From contig NZ_JADOEP010000011.1 in NCBI RefSeq assembly GCF_016745275.1, positions 1 through 64,000 of the forward strand: 64,000 nucleotides of DNA, in the 5' to 3' direction. The translations under genes and the position numbers were made by a program. The stretch is from Enterococcus sp. BWB1-3 (GTDB lineage Bacteria; Bacillota; Bacilli; Lactobacillales; Enterococcaceae). Shown one piece after another: positions 1 through 9,711 of this stretch. Every line of letters starts with the position of its first letter. The first letter of the stretch is position 1. Under the pieces are notes generated by a model that saw nothing but the letters and a program-made list of their open reading frames with translations, did not search any database and was not told the origin of the DNA.

Positions 1-38
1 AATTGATCAAAACGCCCTACACATTTGGTTTGTCTTAC

Positions 39-60
39 TTTGTTCAGTTTTCAAAGGTCT
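39..60 (-). promoter_or_regulatory. rRNA-operon-type leader (boxA-like antitermination region)
   Basis: Read on the minus strand this stretch contains CTTTGAAAACTGAACAAAG, the kind of sequence that commonly precedes 16S rRNA in Firmicutes. It lies about 30 nt downstream of a strong promoter and points out of the window. No rRNA sequence itself is inside the window, so the identity of the downstream transcript is inferred. Confidence 0.55.
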
Positions 61-87
61 ACTTTGTCGCCTTGCAGCAACTTTTAT

Positions 88-116
88 ATCTTATCAAATC
101 GAGAAGCGCTTGTCAA
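88..116 (-). promoter_or_regulatory. Strong sigma-A promoter, leader-proximal (P2)
   Basis: On the minus strand there is a perfect TTGACA (111-116), a 17-nt spacer and TAAGAT (88-93). It is the promoter closest to the rRNA-type leader and reads toward position 1. Confidence 0.75.
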
Positions 117-187
117 CTCTTTTGATAAAATTTTGAAAAGTTTTTTCTGCCTGCAACTTGTTGTTCTTGTTCCATAACAACTTCCTT

Positions 188-216
188 AGTTTACCAACTT
201 CTTTGTTATTTGTCAA
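188..216 (-). promoter_or_regulatory. Sigma-A promoter, second of the tandem set (P1)
   Basis: Minus-strand TTGACA (211-216), 17-nt spacer, TAAACT (188-193). It lies exactly 100 bp upstream of the leader-proximal promoter. Tandem promoters of this kind are typical of rRNA operons. Confidence 0.65.
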
Positions 217-272
217 CAACTTTTTTGTTGGTATTTTAAGTTTTAGAAGCATCTTTTTTTAAATGCTTTGTT

Positions 273-302
273 ATCTTATCATGAAGAAACAACGTTCGTC
301 AA
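273..302 (-). promoter_or_regulatory. Sigma-A promoter, most distal of the tandem set
   Basis: Minus-strand TTGACG (297-302), 18-nt spacer, TAAGAT (273-278). It is the third promoter of the stack and is AT-rich upstream. The remaining 303-600 is AT-rich and holds no gene I can support. Confidence 0.5.
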
Positions 303-606
303 GATAAAAATGAAAACTTTTTTCTGATATAATTTAGAACAATCAGAACATGTATTAATATATCAATTCTTCTATTAAAATGCAACTATTAATTTGCTTT
401 TTTATGAGCTTTTTTTTGATAGCGAACGAATCGTTTGTTAAGAGTTTCAGCATTCGTTTTTTCTCTTACATTTTTCAATTTTTGTCTGATATTATTCGCT
501 ATGAAGCAGCAAATGGCGGTTACTTATATTCTAACAATTTCTGATCATTCATTTCTCTTTCCCTACTCTGCGTAATACTTATTAGGCTGCATGGAGTTTA
601 AAAACG

Positions 607-655
607 AAAAAGATCTGGAACAGCCGATTACTCAGCCTTGTTCCAGATCTTTTTT
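607..655 (-). terminator. Rho-independent terminator overlapping the histidine kinase stop
   Basis: A 16-bp stem pairs 607-622 with 639-655 (AAAAAGATCTGGAACA and its complement). Read on the minus strand the first arm encodes the last codons of the kinase and the stop codon lies in the loop side; the second arm ends in TTTTT. The terminator is therefore built into the 3' end of the gene. Confidence 0.85.
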
Positions 656-2161
656 AGTTACATCTTTAACGATTGGAAGATAGATACGGAAAATGGTCCC
701 CTGATGAAGTACACTTTCAGCATCAATACGTCCTTTGTAACTTTCCACTAATTGTTTTGCAATGGAAAGTCCTAATCCATTACCACCTTTATTTCTTGCC
801 CTGGCTTTATCCACACGATAAAAACGATCAAATATCCTATTCAGTTCTTCCGGGCTGATCCCTTCACCAAAATCCTGTATGGCAATTTCAAATTCTCCAA
901 ATGTACGAGAAATAGAAAGATGAACTTCTTTTCTGTCTGTAGAATATTTTACTGCATTATCCAGTATGATTATCAGCAGCTGCTCAAAATGATTTCGATA
1001 AATCCCCAAGACAAGCTCATTTGAAAGATCATCATCTAAAGTCATTTGGAAATCGGGATAAAGAATTTTAAAATTATTGAATACCTGATAAACCACTTCT
1101 TTGGCATTGGATGTATGATTAGCATACAGAGTATCCACCTGTTCCACTCTGGACAGATCCAGCATTTCCTGCACAAGGCTCTTCATGCGAACAATTTCCT
1201 GAAGACTTGCATTGAGGGATTCATCAAGAATCTCAGGGTCCTCTTTCCCCCAGCGGTTCAGCATATTCAAATGTCCTTCAATAATCGCTACAGGTGTTCT
1301 CAGTTCATGAGAAACATCTTCCACAAACTGTTCCTGCTGTTCAATGTATCTGCGGATTCTATCCAGCATCTCATTAAAGATTCCCGCCAAATCTGCTAGT
1401 TCATCTTTTGAATTAATCGCAGGAACCTGAGCATCCGACTGAGGATTCTTTCTGACAATTTCCATTGTATCTCTTAACAGCTTCAACGGTTTCAAGAAAT
1501 AAGAAGAAAGAAGAAATCCTAAAACACTACTCAAAATGAGAGAGACTGCTTCTAAAACAATTAGAGTAAACAGCAGCCGATTCTTTATCTCATAAAAAGA
1601 GGAAAGCTCATAGAATGCCTGAACATAACCGACATTTTCCCGTGCACTTTTGGATTGCACTGGTTGAATCATTAAAAAGCCGGTTTCATCTCCAATGGTC
1701 GTGATTTGCGCCTCCTGCTTTTCCTCACTTATCAACTCAGCATTTTTCGACTGTGTTTCAAAAAGCAAAACTCCATCTGTATTATAGATAGAAAGAAGAA
1801 GCGAAGGTGTTCCCAGTTCGGCAATCACACTATCCATTTCCAGAATGGAACCAACAGCTGTCCTTTGACTGTAGCCACTGGTTTGTTCAGCTGGTGTTGG
1901 AGTTTTAAGTGCCTCAAAAACCTTAGTAACCGTTAACTCATCATCAACATTGGACAAACGATTGGTAACCTCGACTACAATGCGTTCGACATTTTCCCGC
2001 TCTTTTTCTACAAATAACTTTACAGATGTTTTGTAAGTAATCACAGCAAATATCGTAAAAACGAAAAATATAAAGAAAGAACTTGCAAGGGCCCACTTCA
2101 CAGTGAGAGAGGGTCCCTGCAGTTCTTTTTTTACAATATCTCTAAATCTTGTTCGTTTCAC
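632..2161 (-). CDS. Sensor histidine kinase (LisK/CovS/EtaS-like)
   Basis: Membrane sensor kinase of 509 aa. A transmembrane segment at about residues 24-43, an extracytoplasmic sensor region to about 195, a second membrane segment at 197-222, HAMP, then HisKA with the phosphoacceptor His285 in the [10 protein letters not shown] box and an HATPase domain with N box (LDNAVKYS), G1 (DFGEGIS) and GLGLSIAKQ. The start is GTG, sharing a GTGA overlap with the stop of the response regulator gene, so the two are translationally coupled. Domain order and linkage to gnd match the LisRK/CovRS family, which in Enterococcus faecalis I recall as EtaRS; that name is from memory. The sensor ligand cannot be told from sequence. 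Such systems affect envelope stress and virulence in relatives. Confidence 0.9.
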   Translation of the reverse strand: MKRTRFRDIVKKELQGPSLTVKWALASSFFIFFVFTIFAVITYKTSVKLFVEKERENVERIVVEVTNRLSNVDDELTVTKVFEALKTPTPAEQTSGYSQRTAVGSILEMDSVIAELGTPSLLLSIYNTDGVLLFETQSKNAELISEEKQEAQITTIGDETGFLMIQPVQSKSARENVGYVQAFYELSSFYEIKNRLLFTLIVLEAVSLILSSVLGFLLSSYFLKPLKLLRDTMEIVRKNPQSDAQVPAINSKDELADLAGIFNEMLDRIRRYIEQQEQFVEDVSHELRTPVAIIEGHLNMLNRWGKEDPEILDESLNASLQEIVRMKSLVQEMLDLSRVEQVDTLYANHTSNAKEVVYQVFNNFKILYPDFQMTLDDDLSNELVLGIYRNHFEQLLIIILDNAVKYSTDRKEVHLSISRTFGEFEIAIQDFGEGISPEELNRIFDRFYRVDKARARNKGGNGLGLSIAKQLVESYKGRIDAESVLHQGTIFRIYLPIVKDVTKKDLEQG

Positions 2162-2844
2162 GAGCGCATCACATAACCTGTTCCCCGAACGGTTTGAATA
2201 TAGCTTTCTTCCCCGGGAACATCAATTTTGTTGCGCAGATAGCGGATATAAACATCAACAACGTTTGTTTCAACTTCAGTTTCATATCCCCATACTTTAT
2301 TCAAAAGAACATCCCTTGCCAACACTACATTCACATTTTCCATTAATGTAAGCAGCAATTCATATTCTCTTTTTGTTAGTTCAATCATTTCCGAGTTGCG
2401 TCGAACCACACGATTTTCTTTTTCGATTGTTAAATCACGATAAGTAATCGTTGTTTGTTTGGCAATATTTTTATCGCCTTCAATATCAATTCGTCGAAGC
2501 AATGCGCGTAAACGTGCCAGCAGCTCTTCGATGGCGAAAGGTTTCACGATATAGTCATCTGCTCCATGATCCAATCCAGAAACACGATCAATTACTGAAT
2601 CCCGCGCAGTCATCATAATAATAGGAGTATTTTTTACTTGGCGCACACGACGACAAACTTCAAGACCATTTAATTCAGGCAACATCAAATCTAATAAAAT
2701 GGCATCCCATTCATTGTTCAAAGCAGCCTCTAATCCTGTCCGTCCATTATAATGAACTTCAGTTCTATAACCTTCGTGTTTCAATTCGAGCTCAACAAAA
2801 CGCGCTAAGTTTTTTTCATCTTCAATAATTAGAATATTGCTCAT
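2158..2844 (-). CDS. OmpR-family response regulator (LisR/CovR/EtaR-like)
   Basis: Two-domain DNA-binding regulator of 228 aa, the normal length for OmpR/PhoB proteins. The receiver domain has the acidic pair EDE near residues 8-10, phosphoacceptor Asp52 ([11 protein letters not shown]) and conserved Lys101 (IVKPF). The C-terminal winged helix ends with the typical [13 protein letters not shown] start with a GAGAAAGGAT ribosome site. It is the first gene of a two-gene operon with the kinase. A TATAAT-like -10 lies at 2890-2895, and a 9-bp-arm inverted repeat lies further upstream at 2954-2973, possibly an autoregulatory site. Assignment to family is certain, target genes are unknown. Confidence 0.93.
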   Translation of the reverse strand: MSNILIIEDEKNLARFVELELKHEGYRTEVHYNGRTGLEAALNNEWDAILLDLMLPELNGLEVCRRVRQVKNTPIIMMTARDSVIDRVSGLDHGADDYIVKPFAIEELLARLRALLRRIDIEGDKNIAKQTTITYRDLTIEKENRVVRRNSEMIELTKREYELLLTLMENVNVVLARDVLLNKVWGYETEVETNVVDVYIRYLRNKIDVPGEESYIQTVRGTGYVMRS

Positions 2845-2889
2845 TGATTCATCATCCTTTCTCCTATCGTAGTCTTTTTCAACTTTCCC

Positions 2890-2895
2890 ATTATA
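2890..2895 (-). promoter_or_regulatory. Candidate -10 box for the two-component operon
   Basis: TATAAT on the minus strand, 45 nt upstream of the regulator start; the -35 region is poorly matched. A weak -35 would fit activator-dependent expression, but this is inference. Confidence 0.4.
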
Positions 2896-2953
2896 CCGAC
2901 TTTCCTTTTAAAAAGCCAGTAAAATTTGATTCTTGCTGTTCTGAGAAAGACTG

Positions 2954-2973
2954 TCTGTTTCAACTGAAACAGA
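2954..2973 (-). promoter_or_regulatory. Inverted repeat upstream of the response regulator
   Basis: TCTGTTTCA-AC-TGAAACAGA, perfect 9-bp arms with a 2-nt centre, in the 200-bp gap between gnd and the regulator. No T-run follows on the minus strand, so it does not look like the gnd terminator; a dimeric regulator site is more likely. Confidence 0.4.
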
Positions 2974-3051
2974 GAGCTGCGGCTTATTATTAATAAATTG
3001 AACAGTTCAACACTAGTTGCAGTGTATAAAATTGCCATCTATTTTCTCAGC

Positions 3052-4473
3052 TTACTCTTCATGGTACCAGCTGTAGTGATAAATGCCTTCTTTATCTGTT
3101 CTTTCATAAGTGTGCGCTCCAAAGTAATCACGTTGAGCCTGAATTAAATTTGCAGGCAAGCGTTCTGAACGATACGAATCGTAATAAGCAATAGCAGATG
3201 AGAATGTTGGTACAGGTACACCGGCCTGAACAGCAATTGCAACTACGTCACGGACTGCCTGTTGATATTTTTGGGTAATTTCCACAAAGTAATCATCCAG
3301 CAGCAGATTTTCGATATCAGGATTTTTATCATAAGCATCTGTAATCTTTTGCAGGAACTGCGCACGAATAATACACCCTGCTCTCCAGATTTTTGCAATC
3401 TCTCCAAATGGAAGATCCCAATCATATTCTTTTGAAGCAACACGCAGCTGTGCAAATCCTTGAGCGTAACTCATGATTTTGCTGAAGTACAGCGCTTCAC
3501 GAATCTTTTCAACTAATTCTTTTTTATTTCCTTGATAATTGTAAGTATCAGGCTTAGCCAATATACCAGATGCTTTCACACGTTCTTCTTTATAGGCAGA
3601 AATAAAACGGGCAAAAACAGATTCTGTAATCAATGGCAGCGGAACTCCCAGATCCAATGAGCTTTGGCTTGTCCATTTACCAGTACCTTTATTCCCTGCA
3701 GCATCAAGAATGACATCAACAATCGGTTTTCCAGTTCCTTCGTCATCTTTACGAGTTAAAATATCTGCAGTAATCTCAATCAGATAACTGTCAAGCTCAC
3801 CTTTATTCCATTCCTTGAATGTTTCAGCCATTTCATCAACAGAAAGACCAAGAATATTTTGCATTAAATCATACGATTCAGCAATCAGCTGCATATCGCC
3901 ATACTCAATCCCGTTATGAACCATTTTTACATAATGTCCGGCTCCGTTTGGTCCAATGTAAGTCACACAAGGCTCGCCATCCTCAGCTTTTGCAGAGATT
4001 TTTTCTAAAACAGGAGCAACCAGTTCGTAAGCCTCTTTTTGTCCGCCAGGCATGATTGAAGGTCCTTTCAATGCGCCTTCTTCTCCGCCTGAAACACCTG
4101 TCCCGATAAAATTAATGCCGGAATTCGCAAGCTCTTCATTTCTGCGAATTGTATCTTTGAAAAATGTATTTCCGCCATCGATCAGGATATCTCCTTTGTC
4201 TAAATGCGGCAGCAGTTCTTGAATAGTCGCATCTGTTGCAAAGCCAGCCTTGACCATCAACATAATACGTCGAGGTTTTTCAATCGAATCAACAAACTCT
4301 TCAATTGTATAGGTTGCTTTAAAATTCTTATCCGGGTGCTCTTCAACAACTTCTGTTGTTTTTGAACCTGTTCGGTTAAACAACGAAACTGAATATCCTC
4401 TGCTTTCAATATTTAAGGCCAGATTTTTTCCCATAACGGCCATTCCTACTACTCCAAATTGTTGTTTTGTCAT
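3052..4473 (-). CDS. gnd: 6-phosphogluconate dehydrogenase, decarboxylating
   Basis: Oxidative pentose-phosphate enzyme converting 6-phosphogluconate and NADP+ to ribulose 5-phosphate, CO2 and NADPH in the cytoplasm. The N-terminal Rossmann fold shows [15 protein letters not shown], then DGGNTFF, the family signature [18 protein letters not shown] and the catalytic lysine in [13 protein letters not shown]. About 473 aa, the usual length. I place the start at the second of two adjacent ATGs because GGGAGG lies 7 nt before it; an in-frame TTG at 4488 would swallow the ribosome site. Its own promoter (below) and a 200-bp gap separate it from the two-component genes, a neighbourhood I recall from E. 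faecalis. Confidence 0.97.
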   Translation of the reverse strand: MTKQQFGVVGMAVMGKNLALNIESRGYSVSLFNRTGSKTTEVVEEHPDKNFKATYTIEEFVDSIEKPRRIMLMVKAGFATDATIQELLPHLDKGDILIDGGNTFFKDTIRRNEELANSGINFIGTGVSGGEEGALKGPSIMPGGQKEAYELVAPVLEKISAKAEDGEPCVTYIGPNGAGHYVKMVHNGIEYGDMQLIAESYDLMQNILGLSVDEMAETFKEWNKGELDSYLIEITADILTRKDDEGTGKPIVDVILDAAGNKGTGKWTSQSSLDLGVPLPLITESVFARFISAYKEERVKASGILAKPDTYNYQGNKKELVEKIREALYFSKIMSYAQGFAQLRVASKEYDWDLPFGEIAKIWRAGCIIRAQFLQKITDAYDKNPDIENLLLDDYFVEITQKYQQAVRDVVAIAVQAGVPVPTFSSAIAYYDSYRSERLPANLIQAQRDYFGAHTYERTDKEGIYHYSWYHEE

Positions 4474-4526
4474 CATACATCCTCCCAATTACTAAAAGAC
4501 CTTGAAACTTCTTAAGAATCTATTTC

Positions 4527-4555
4527 ATTATAGCTTAGTTTACCCTTAATGGAAA
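4527..4555 (-). promoter_or_regulatory. Probable gnd promoter
   Basis: Minus-strand TTTCCA (4550-4555), 17-nt spacer, TATAAT (4527-4532), ending about 50 nt upstream of the gnd start. Confidence 0.5.
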
Positions 4556-4656
4556 CAAAATCGTTTGATTTTCATAGGTTCTTTCGCATTTTCTATTTCC
4601 TTTTCCTGAGAATAAATTGACTGCCGGCTTCTATTTTGACTGACACGCGGCAAAAC

Positions 4657-4696
4657 AAAAAATCCCCTAGGCTCCATGGTTAGCCTGAGGGATTTT
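4657..4696 (-). terminator. Terminator of the yceD-rpmF operon
   Basis: AATCCC-CT-AGGCT pairs with AGCCT-GA-GGGATT around a short loop; on the minus strand the hairpin is followed by TTTTTTG. It sits just after the rpmF stop. Confidence 0.85.
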
Positions 4697-4716
4697 AACA
4701 TTTTCAAAAAAATGTT

Positions 4717-4896
4717 TTATGCTTCTTTTGACATTACATCTTTACCATCGTAATGACCACATGCTGGACATACGTGATGGCTCTTTCTCATTTCTCCACA
4801 GTTTGAACATGCATTCAAACCTTTGATTGTCAATTTGTAATGTGTACGGCGCTTTGCCTTCTTAGCTTTAGAAGTTCTTCTAGCTGGTACTGCCAT
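4717..4896 (-). CDS. rpmF: Ribosomal protein L32 (bL32)
   Basis: Small basic 50S subunit protein of 59 aa. It starts [17 protein letters not shown], typical of bL32, and keeps the zinc ribbon cysteines (CSNCGE and CPACG). The start is the ATG preceded by GGAGGTGG; an upstream in-frame extension of 11 codons would run through the ribosome site. It follows yceD by about 70 bp, the common Firmicute arrangement, and is closed by a terminator. Confidence 0.96.
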   Translation of the reverse strand: MAVPARRTSKAKKAKRRTHYKLTIKGLNACSNCGEMRKSHHVCPACGHYDGKDVMSKEA

Positions 4897-4967
4897 TGTT
4901 GTTCCACCTCCTTGTAAAAATCTGTGCATAAAGTATACACAATATATTCCAATCTTAACCGAACACT

Positions 4968-5522
4968 TTATTCCGAGTCATCATTTAACAACTCAGAAAG
5001 TTTGGCAAGACGAGGATCAATTGTTTCTGCTGCTTCGCTTTTACGCTGATGAATATAGTCTTCTTCAGAAATTACTTTCCAGTCGCTTCCTTTGGGCATC
5101 TCATTGCTGTTCTTCTCTTCTTCAGTTAAAATCTGAATCGGAATTGCCAGTAAGATATTGTCTTCAATTGATTCAAGCAAGTCGATTGTCGGCTTTTCCA
5201 AAACAATTATTTCTTCCTCTGGAACTGTTTCATCTCGATCAGCAAATTGTTCTTCTGTCATAAATATTTCCTGAACATCAAGTTCAAGAGCAAAATCAAC
5301 TGGTTCAAGTGAACGGGAAGAGGGAAGAGTAAGTATGACAGAAAGCTTGTAATATAATAAGTAATCTGTCTTTTCTGCAACAATAGCGCCGGTTACTTCA
5401 ACTGGACCGACATTCAATAGTTGTTTCTCTCTCTCCATCAATGATTTTTTTATATCAAAGGTTTCTGAAAATTCGTTTGGTTCTTTGTTATATTTATTAA
5501 GTTCTAATAAAGACCATTTCAT
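4968..5522 (-). CDS. YceD family protein (DUF177)
   Basis: Protein of 184 aa with the DUF177/YceD signature: an N-terminal [11 protein letters not shown], a beta-rich middle and a conserved acidic C-terminal half ending [11 protein letters not shown]. Members are nearly always encoded directly upstream of rpmF, as here, and have been linked to 23S rRNA or ribosome assembly in plants and bacteria; the molecular role is not settled. ATG start after GAGGTGATAATTA. A perfect consensus promoter lies 30-60 bp upstream, consistent with high ribosomal-protein-level expression. Confidence 0.9.
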   Translation of the reverse strand: MKWSLLELNKYNKEPNEFSETFDIKKSLMEREKQLLNVGPVEVTGAIVAEKTDYLLYYKLSVILTLPSSRSLEPVDFALELDVQEIFMTEEQFADRDETVPEEEIIVLEKPTIDLLESIEDNILLAIPIQILTEEEKNSNEMPKGSDWKVISEEDYIHQRKSEAAETIDPRLAKLSELLNDDSE

Positions 5523-5550
5523 TAATTATCACCTCTAAGCAACAAAAGCA

Positions 5551-5579
5551 ATTATACAGGGGTATAAAGGGTTTGTCAA
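5551..5579 (-). promoter_or_regulatory. Consensus promoter of yceD-rpmF
   Basis: Minus-strand TTGACA (5574-5579), 17-nt spacer, TATAAT (5551-5556): both hexamers perfect. Confidence 0.85.
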
Positions 5580-5652
5580 TGAAATTTTCTTGACAGCTTT
5601 CGGTATCTTCAATTATTTTTTCTTTCTGCATTGAGAATTATTTAATGCTACA

Positions 5653-5658
5653 CTATAG
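5653..5658 (+). promoter_or_regulatory. Extended -10 promoter of the ABC ATPase gene
   Basis: TGC-TACACT about 20 nt before the start codon; no convincing -35 at 17 nt, consistent with an extended -10 promoter. Confidence 0.45.
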
Positions 5659-5676
5659 AAGAAGGAGGTTATTTAT

Positions 5677-6456
5677 ATGTCAATAGTAAGACTTGAAAAA
5701 GTAGGATTCACTCGGGATAAAAAAAGACTTTTAAATGACATCAGCTGGTCTATCCAAAAAGATCAGCATTGGGCCATTTTAGGACTAAACGGAGCCGGAA
5801 AAACACTGCTGCTCCAGATTATTTGCGGCTATCTCTGGCCTTCTGACGGAACAGTTGAAGTTCTAGGTCAGACGTTTGGTAAAAGCTCAATCCCAGACTT
5901 GCAAAGACGAATCGGCTGGATCAGCACAGCATTGCAATATCGAATTAGAGGGAATGAAACAGCAGAAAAAATTGTTTTATCTGGAAAATTTGCAAGTATT
6001 GGCATTTATCAAAAGTATACAGACAGTGAGCTGAATAGAGCCAAAGGTATATTGGCACAGGTAGGCGGAGAACACTTAATTGGGAAGAAGTATGATGTGT
6101 TATCTCAGGGAGAACGTCAGCTCATTCTAATTGCACGGGGGTTAATGACGGAGCCTGAGCTGCTTATTCTTGATGAGCCCTGTAATGGCCTGGATTTATT
6201 TGCAAGAGAAAAACTGCTGAAACAGATTGAAGGAATCGCTCAAAGTACAGTGAGCCCGACAATCGTTTATGTTACCCATCATACAGAGGAGATTTTACCC
6301 TGTTTTGAAAATCTGCTGCTTTTAAAAGATGGACAAATTACAGCCAAAGGTCAAAGAGAAAATTTATTTACTGAAGAAATTCTGACCAATTTTTATTCTG
6401 AATCAATCCAGCTGCTGCCGTTGAAGAAAGATCGATTTGCTGTATATCCAAAATAA
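5677..6456 (+). CDS. ABC transporter ATP-binding protein, orphan (YlmA-like)
   Basis: ATPase subunit of 259 aa with Walker A GLNGAGKT, signature LSQGERQ, Walker B LLILDEP and the switch histidine in VTHHTEE. There is no membrane permease gene beside it, so either the permease is elsewhere or the protein acts without one. It most resembles the stand-alone YlmA/molybdate-type ATPases found next to glycolytic genes in lactobacilli and enterococci. ATG start after GAAGGAGGTTATTTAT. It is transcribed divergently from yceD-rpmF and convergently with pyk. The substrate is unknown. Confidence 0.85.
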   Translation: MSIVRLEKVGFTRDKKRLLNDISWSIQKDQHWAILGLNGAGKTLLLQIICGYLWPSDGTVEVLGQTFGKSSIPDLQRRIGWISTALQYRIRGNETAEKIVLSGKFASIGIYQKYTDSELNRAKGILAQVGGEHLIGKKYDVLSQGERQLILIARGLMTEPELLILDEPCNGLDLFAREKLLKQIEGIAQSTVSPTIVYVTHHTEEILPCFENLLLLKDGQITAKGQRENLFTEEILTNFYSESIQLLPLKKDRFAVYPK

Positions 6457-6481
6457 ATAACTAAAAAGTCTTTCTAGTTGA

Positions 6482-6523
6482 GGCTGTGACAAACATTCAT
6501 GAGTGTTTGTCACAGTCCCATTT
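6482..6523 (+). terminator. Hairpin with TGTGACA arms, terminator of the ABC ATPase gene
   Basis: GGCTGTGACAAACA (6482-6495) pairs with TGTTTGTCACAGTC (6504-6517), followed by CCATTTTTCC. The arm sequence GCTGTGACAAA is also the terminal motif of the larger repeats at 36915-37064 and 57733-57934, so this may be a minimal member of that family. Confidence 0.75.
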
Positions 6524-6710
6524 TTCCTTTAAGCAGGAGGAATATTCTACTGATTTATTTTGCAAAAATTTTTTACTGATAAGCAGCAGCAATCCAGAAG
6601 TTTCAAAAACTTTTTCCATATCAGCTGCCAATCTCTTTCAGCTTACTATCGTCAGTCACTCTCTCTTTTCGCCACTCCATTCAAACCTCTCTCATAAAAG
6701 ACAACAAAAA

Positions 6711-6740
6711 AAGAACAGAAGCGAATTTGCCTCTGTTCTC
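6711..6740 (-). terminator. Terminator of pfkA-pyk
   Basis: AGAACAGA-GC stem with a 5-nt loop; on the minus strand TTCTGTTCT runs into TTTTTTTGTTG, a dozen bases after the pyk stop. Confidence 0.85.
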
Positions 6741-6751
6741 AATTATTCTCG

Positions 6752-8509
6752 TTAGATTGCTGTTGTAGCTCCACGATAAACGATTCCGCGTCTCGGATCA
6801 ACAGTGATCAATTCATCCGCAACAACAAGATTTGTCGCATCCGCTGCTCCAACAATTACAGGAATATCTTTAGCAATTGCCACAACTGCGGCATGAGAAG
6901 TCAAACCGCCTTCCTCAACAATCAGTGCAATAGCTTTATCAATAGCCGGCATATAATCTTTATCTGTTGTTTTCACAACGAGAATAGAGCCGTCTTTCAT
7001 TTTAGCATGTGCTTCTTCTGCAGTTTTAGCAACAACAGCTTTAGCAATAACTGAATTTTCTCCGATTCCTTGTCCTTGAACAAGCTTTGATCCAATCATT
7101 TGAATTTTCATCAGATTTGTTGTTCCTTTTTCACCTACCGGAACACCAGCAGTAATAATGATCAAATCACCTTCACTTGCAAAGCCGTTTTCCTGAGAAA
7201 TTTCAGCAGCAAGGTTGAACATTTCATCAGTACTTGATGGTCTTTCAGCAACTGTTGCGTAAACCCCCCATGAAAGAGATAGGCTGCGGGCTTTTTGTTC
7301 AGAGAATGTAATTGCAACAATATGCGCTCTTGGGCGATATTTAGAAATCATGCGGGCTGTATGTCCAGACTCAGTGGCAGCTACAATTGTTTGAATACCC
7401 AAGTTGCGGGCTGTATGTCCAACTGACTGACCAATTGCTTCTGTCATATCTGTTTTGCTGTATAGCTTCAATGCAAATGCATCCTGATCAACCAACGCTT
7501 CTTCTGTACGGACAGCAATACGCGACATTGTCTGAACAGCTTCCAAAGGATAATCTCCGGCAGCAGTTTCGCCTGAAAGCATTACTGCATCTGTTCCGTC
7601 ATAAATTGCATTAGCCACGTCATTTGCTTCTGCACGAGTAGGACGAGGGTTACGCTGCATAGAATCAAGCATTTGAGTTGCTGTGATAACTGGTTTACCC
7701 AAAGCGTTACACTTTTTAATTAAATCTTTTTGTGCAACTGGTACATCTTCTGTTGGAATCTCAACCCCCAGATCACCACGAGCTACCATTAAACCATCAG
7801 AAACTTTCAGGATTTCATCAATATTGTCGATTCCTTCCTGATTTTCAATTTTAGGGATGATTTGAATGTGTGTTGCATTTTCTTCTTCAAGAATTTTAGT
7901 GATTTCCATTACGTCAGTTGCACGGCGAACAAAGCTTGCTGCAATAAAATCAACCCCTTGTTCGATCCCAAAGCGAATATCCGCAGCATCTTTTTCAGTA
8001 ATTCCGGGAAGATTAACAGCCACACCAGGGACGTTAACCCCTTTTTTATTTTTCAGAACACCTTCATTTTTAACCACAGTCACGATTTCATCTGCAGCAC
8101 GATCAATGTCTGTTACTTCCAAATCAATCAACCCATCATCTAACAGGATGTGTGAACCAATCTGTACATCGTTAATTAATTCCGGATAAGTAATAGAGAA
8201 TTTTTCGCTTGTTCCCAAAACTTCTTTTGAAGAAATACGTGTAATATCACCAATTTTGAGCGTAATTGCACCATTTTCCATATCGTTCGTACGAATTTCA
8301 GGGCCTTTTGTATCTAACAAAATGGCCACTCTTTTTCCGGTAATTTTCATAGCCTCATGAATGTTTTTAATCCGGTTGCCGTGTTCTTCGAAATCTCCAT
8401 GCGAGAAATTCAAACGACAGACATTCATTCCTGCATTCATTAGGTCTACCAGCATTTCAACAGATTCACTTGCTGGTCCAATCGTACATACGATTTTAGT
8501 TTTTTTCAT
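6752..8509 (-). CDS. pyk: Pyruvate kinase with C-terminal PEP-utilizer domain
   Basis: Last step of glycolysis, phosphoenolpyruvate plus ADP to pyruvate plus ATP. 585 aa, longer than the roughly 475-aa core because it carries the extra C-terminal domain known from Bacillus and enterococcal enzymes, with the GGLTSHAAV motif that resembles the phosphohistidine segment of PEP-utilizing enzymes. Core signatures: [12 protein letters not shown] at the N terminus, the Mg/K site [12 protein letters not shown] and [12 protein letters not shown], and [11 protein letters not shown] start after GGAGCG. It follows pfkA by about 95 bp in the same direction, the standard pfkA-pyk operon, and ends in a strong terminator. 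Confidence 0.97.
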   Translation of the reverse strand: MKKTKIVCTIGPASESVEMLVDLMNAGMNVCRLNFSHGDFEEHGNRIKNIHEAMKITGKRVAILLDTKGPEIRTNDMENGAITLKIGDITRISSKEVLGTSEKFSITYPELINDVQIGSHILLDDGLIDLEVTDIDRAADEIVTVVKNEGVLKNKKGVNVPGVAVNLPGITEKDAADIRFGIEQGVDFIAASFVRRATDVMEITKILEEENATHIQIIPKIENQEGIDNIDEILKVSDGLMVARGDLGVEIPTEDVPVAQKDLIKKCNALGKPVITATQMLDSMQRNPRPTRAEANDVANAIYDGTDAVMLSGETAAGDYPLEAVQTMSRIAVRTEEALVDQDAFALKLYSKTDMTEAIGQSVGHTARNLGIQTIVAATESGHTARMISKYRPRAHIVAITFSEQKARSLSLSWGVYATVAERPSSTDEMFNLAAEISQENGFASEGDLIIITAGVPVGEKGTTNLMKIQMIGSKLVQGQGIGENSVIAKAVVAKTAEEAHAKMKDGSILVVKTTDKDYMPAIDKAIALIVEEGGLTSHAAVVAIAKDIPVIVGAADATNLVVADELITVDPRRGIVYRGATTAI

Positions 8510-8578
8510 TTACTAAACGCTCCTATTCGATTTTTTTATACAAAAGCTTAACAGCCTATATACAGTATTCCACCTTAA

Positions 8579-9565
<987 letters not shown>

Positions 9566-9626
9566 TTATACTTTTGATAAACTAATCTTGTTTCATCTTT
9601 ATTTATGCAAAAATACCACGTCATTC

Positions 9627-9655
9627 ATTTTACCATTAATAGTGGAAAATGTCTT
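9627..9655 (-). promoter_or_regulatory. Probable pfkA-pyk promoter
   Basis: Minus-strand AAGACA (9650-9655), 17-nt spacer ending in TGG, TAAAAT (9627-9632): an extended -10 promoter about 80 bp upstream of pfkA. Confidence 0.5.
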
Positions 9656-9711
9656 GACAAAGCGTTAAAAAATTCGGAAAAAATGAAAACAATTAGCATT
9701 TTTGCTGAAAG

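Noticed and set aside
6486-6755. Plus-strand open frame of 89 codons after the ABC gene
   Set aside because: It begins inside the terminator hairpin, has no ribosome site and an unbiased composition; it covers the pyk terminator.
7862-8189. Overlapping plus-strand frames within pyk
   Set aside because: Shadows opposite a strongly conserved enzyme gene.
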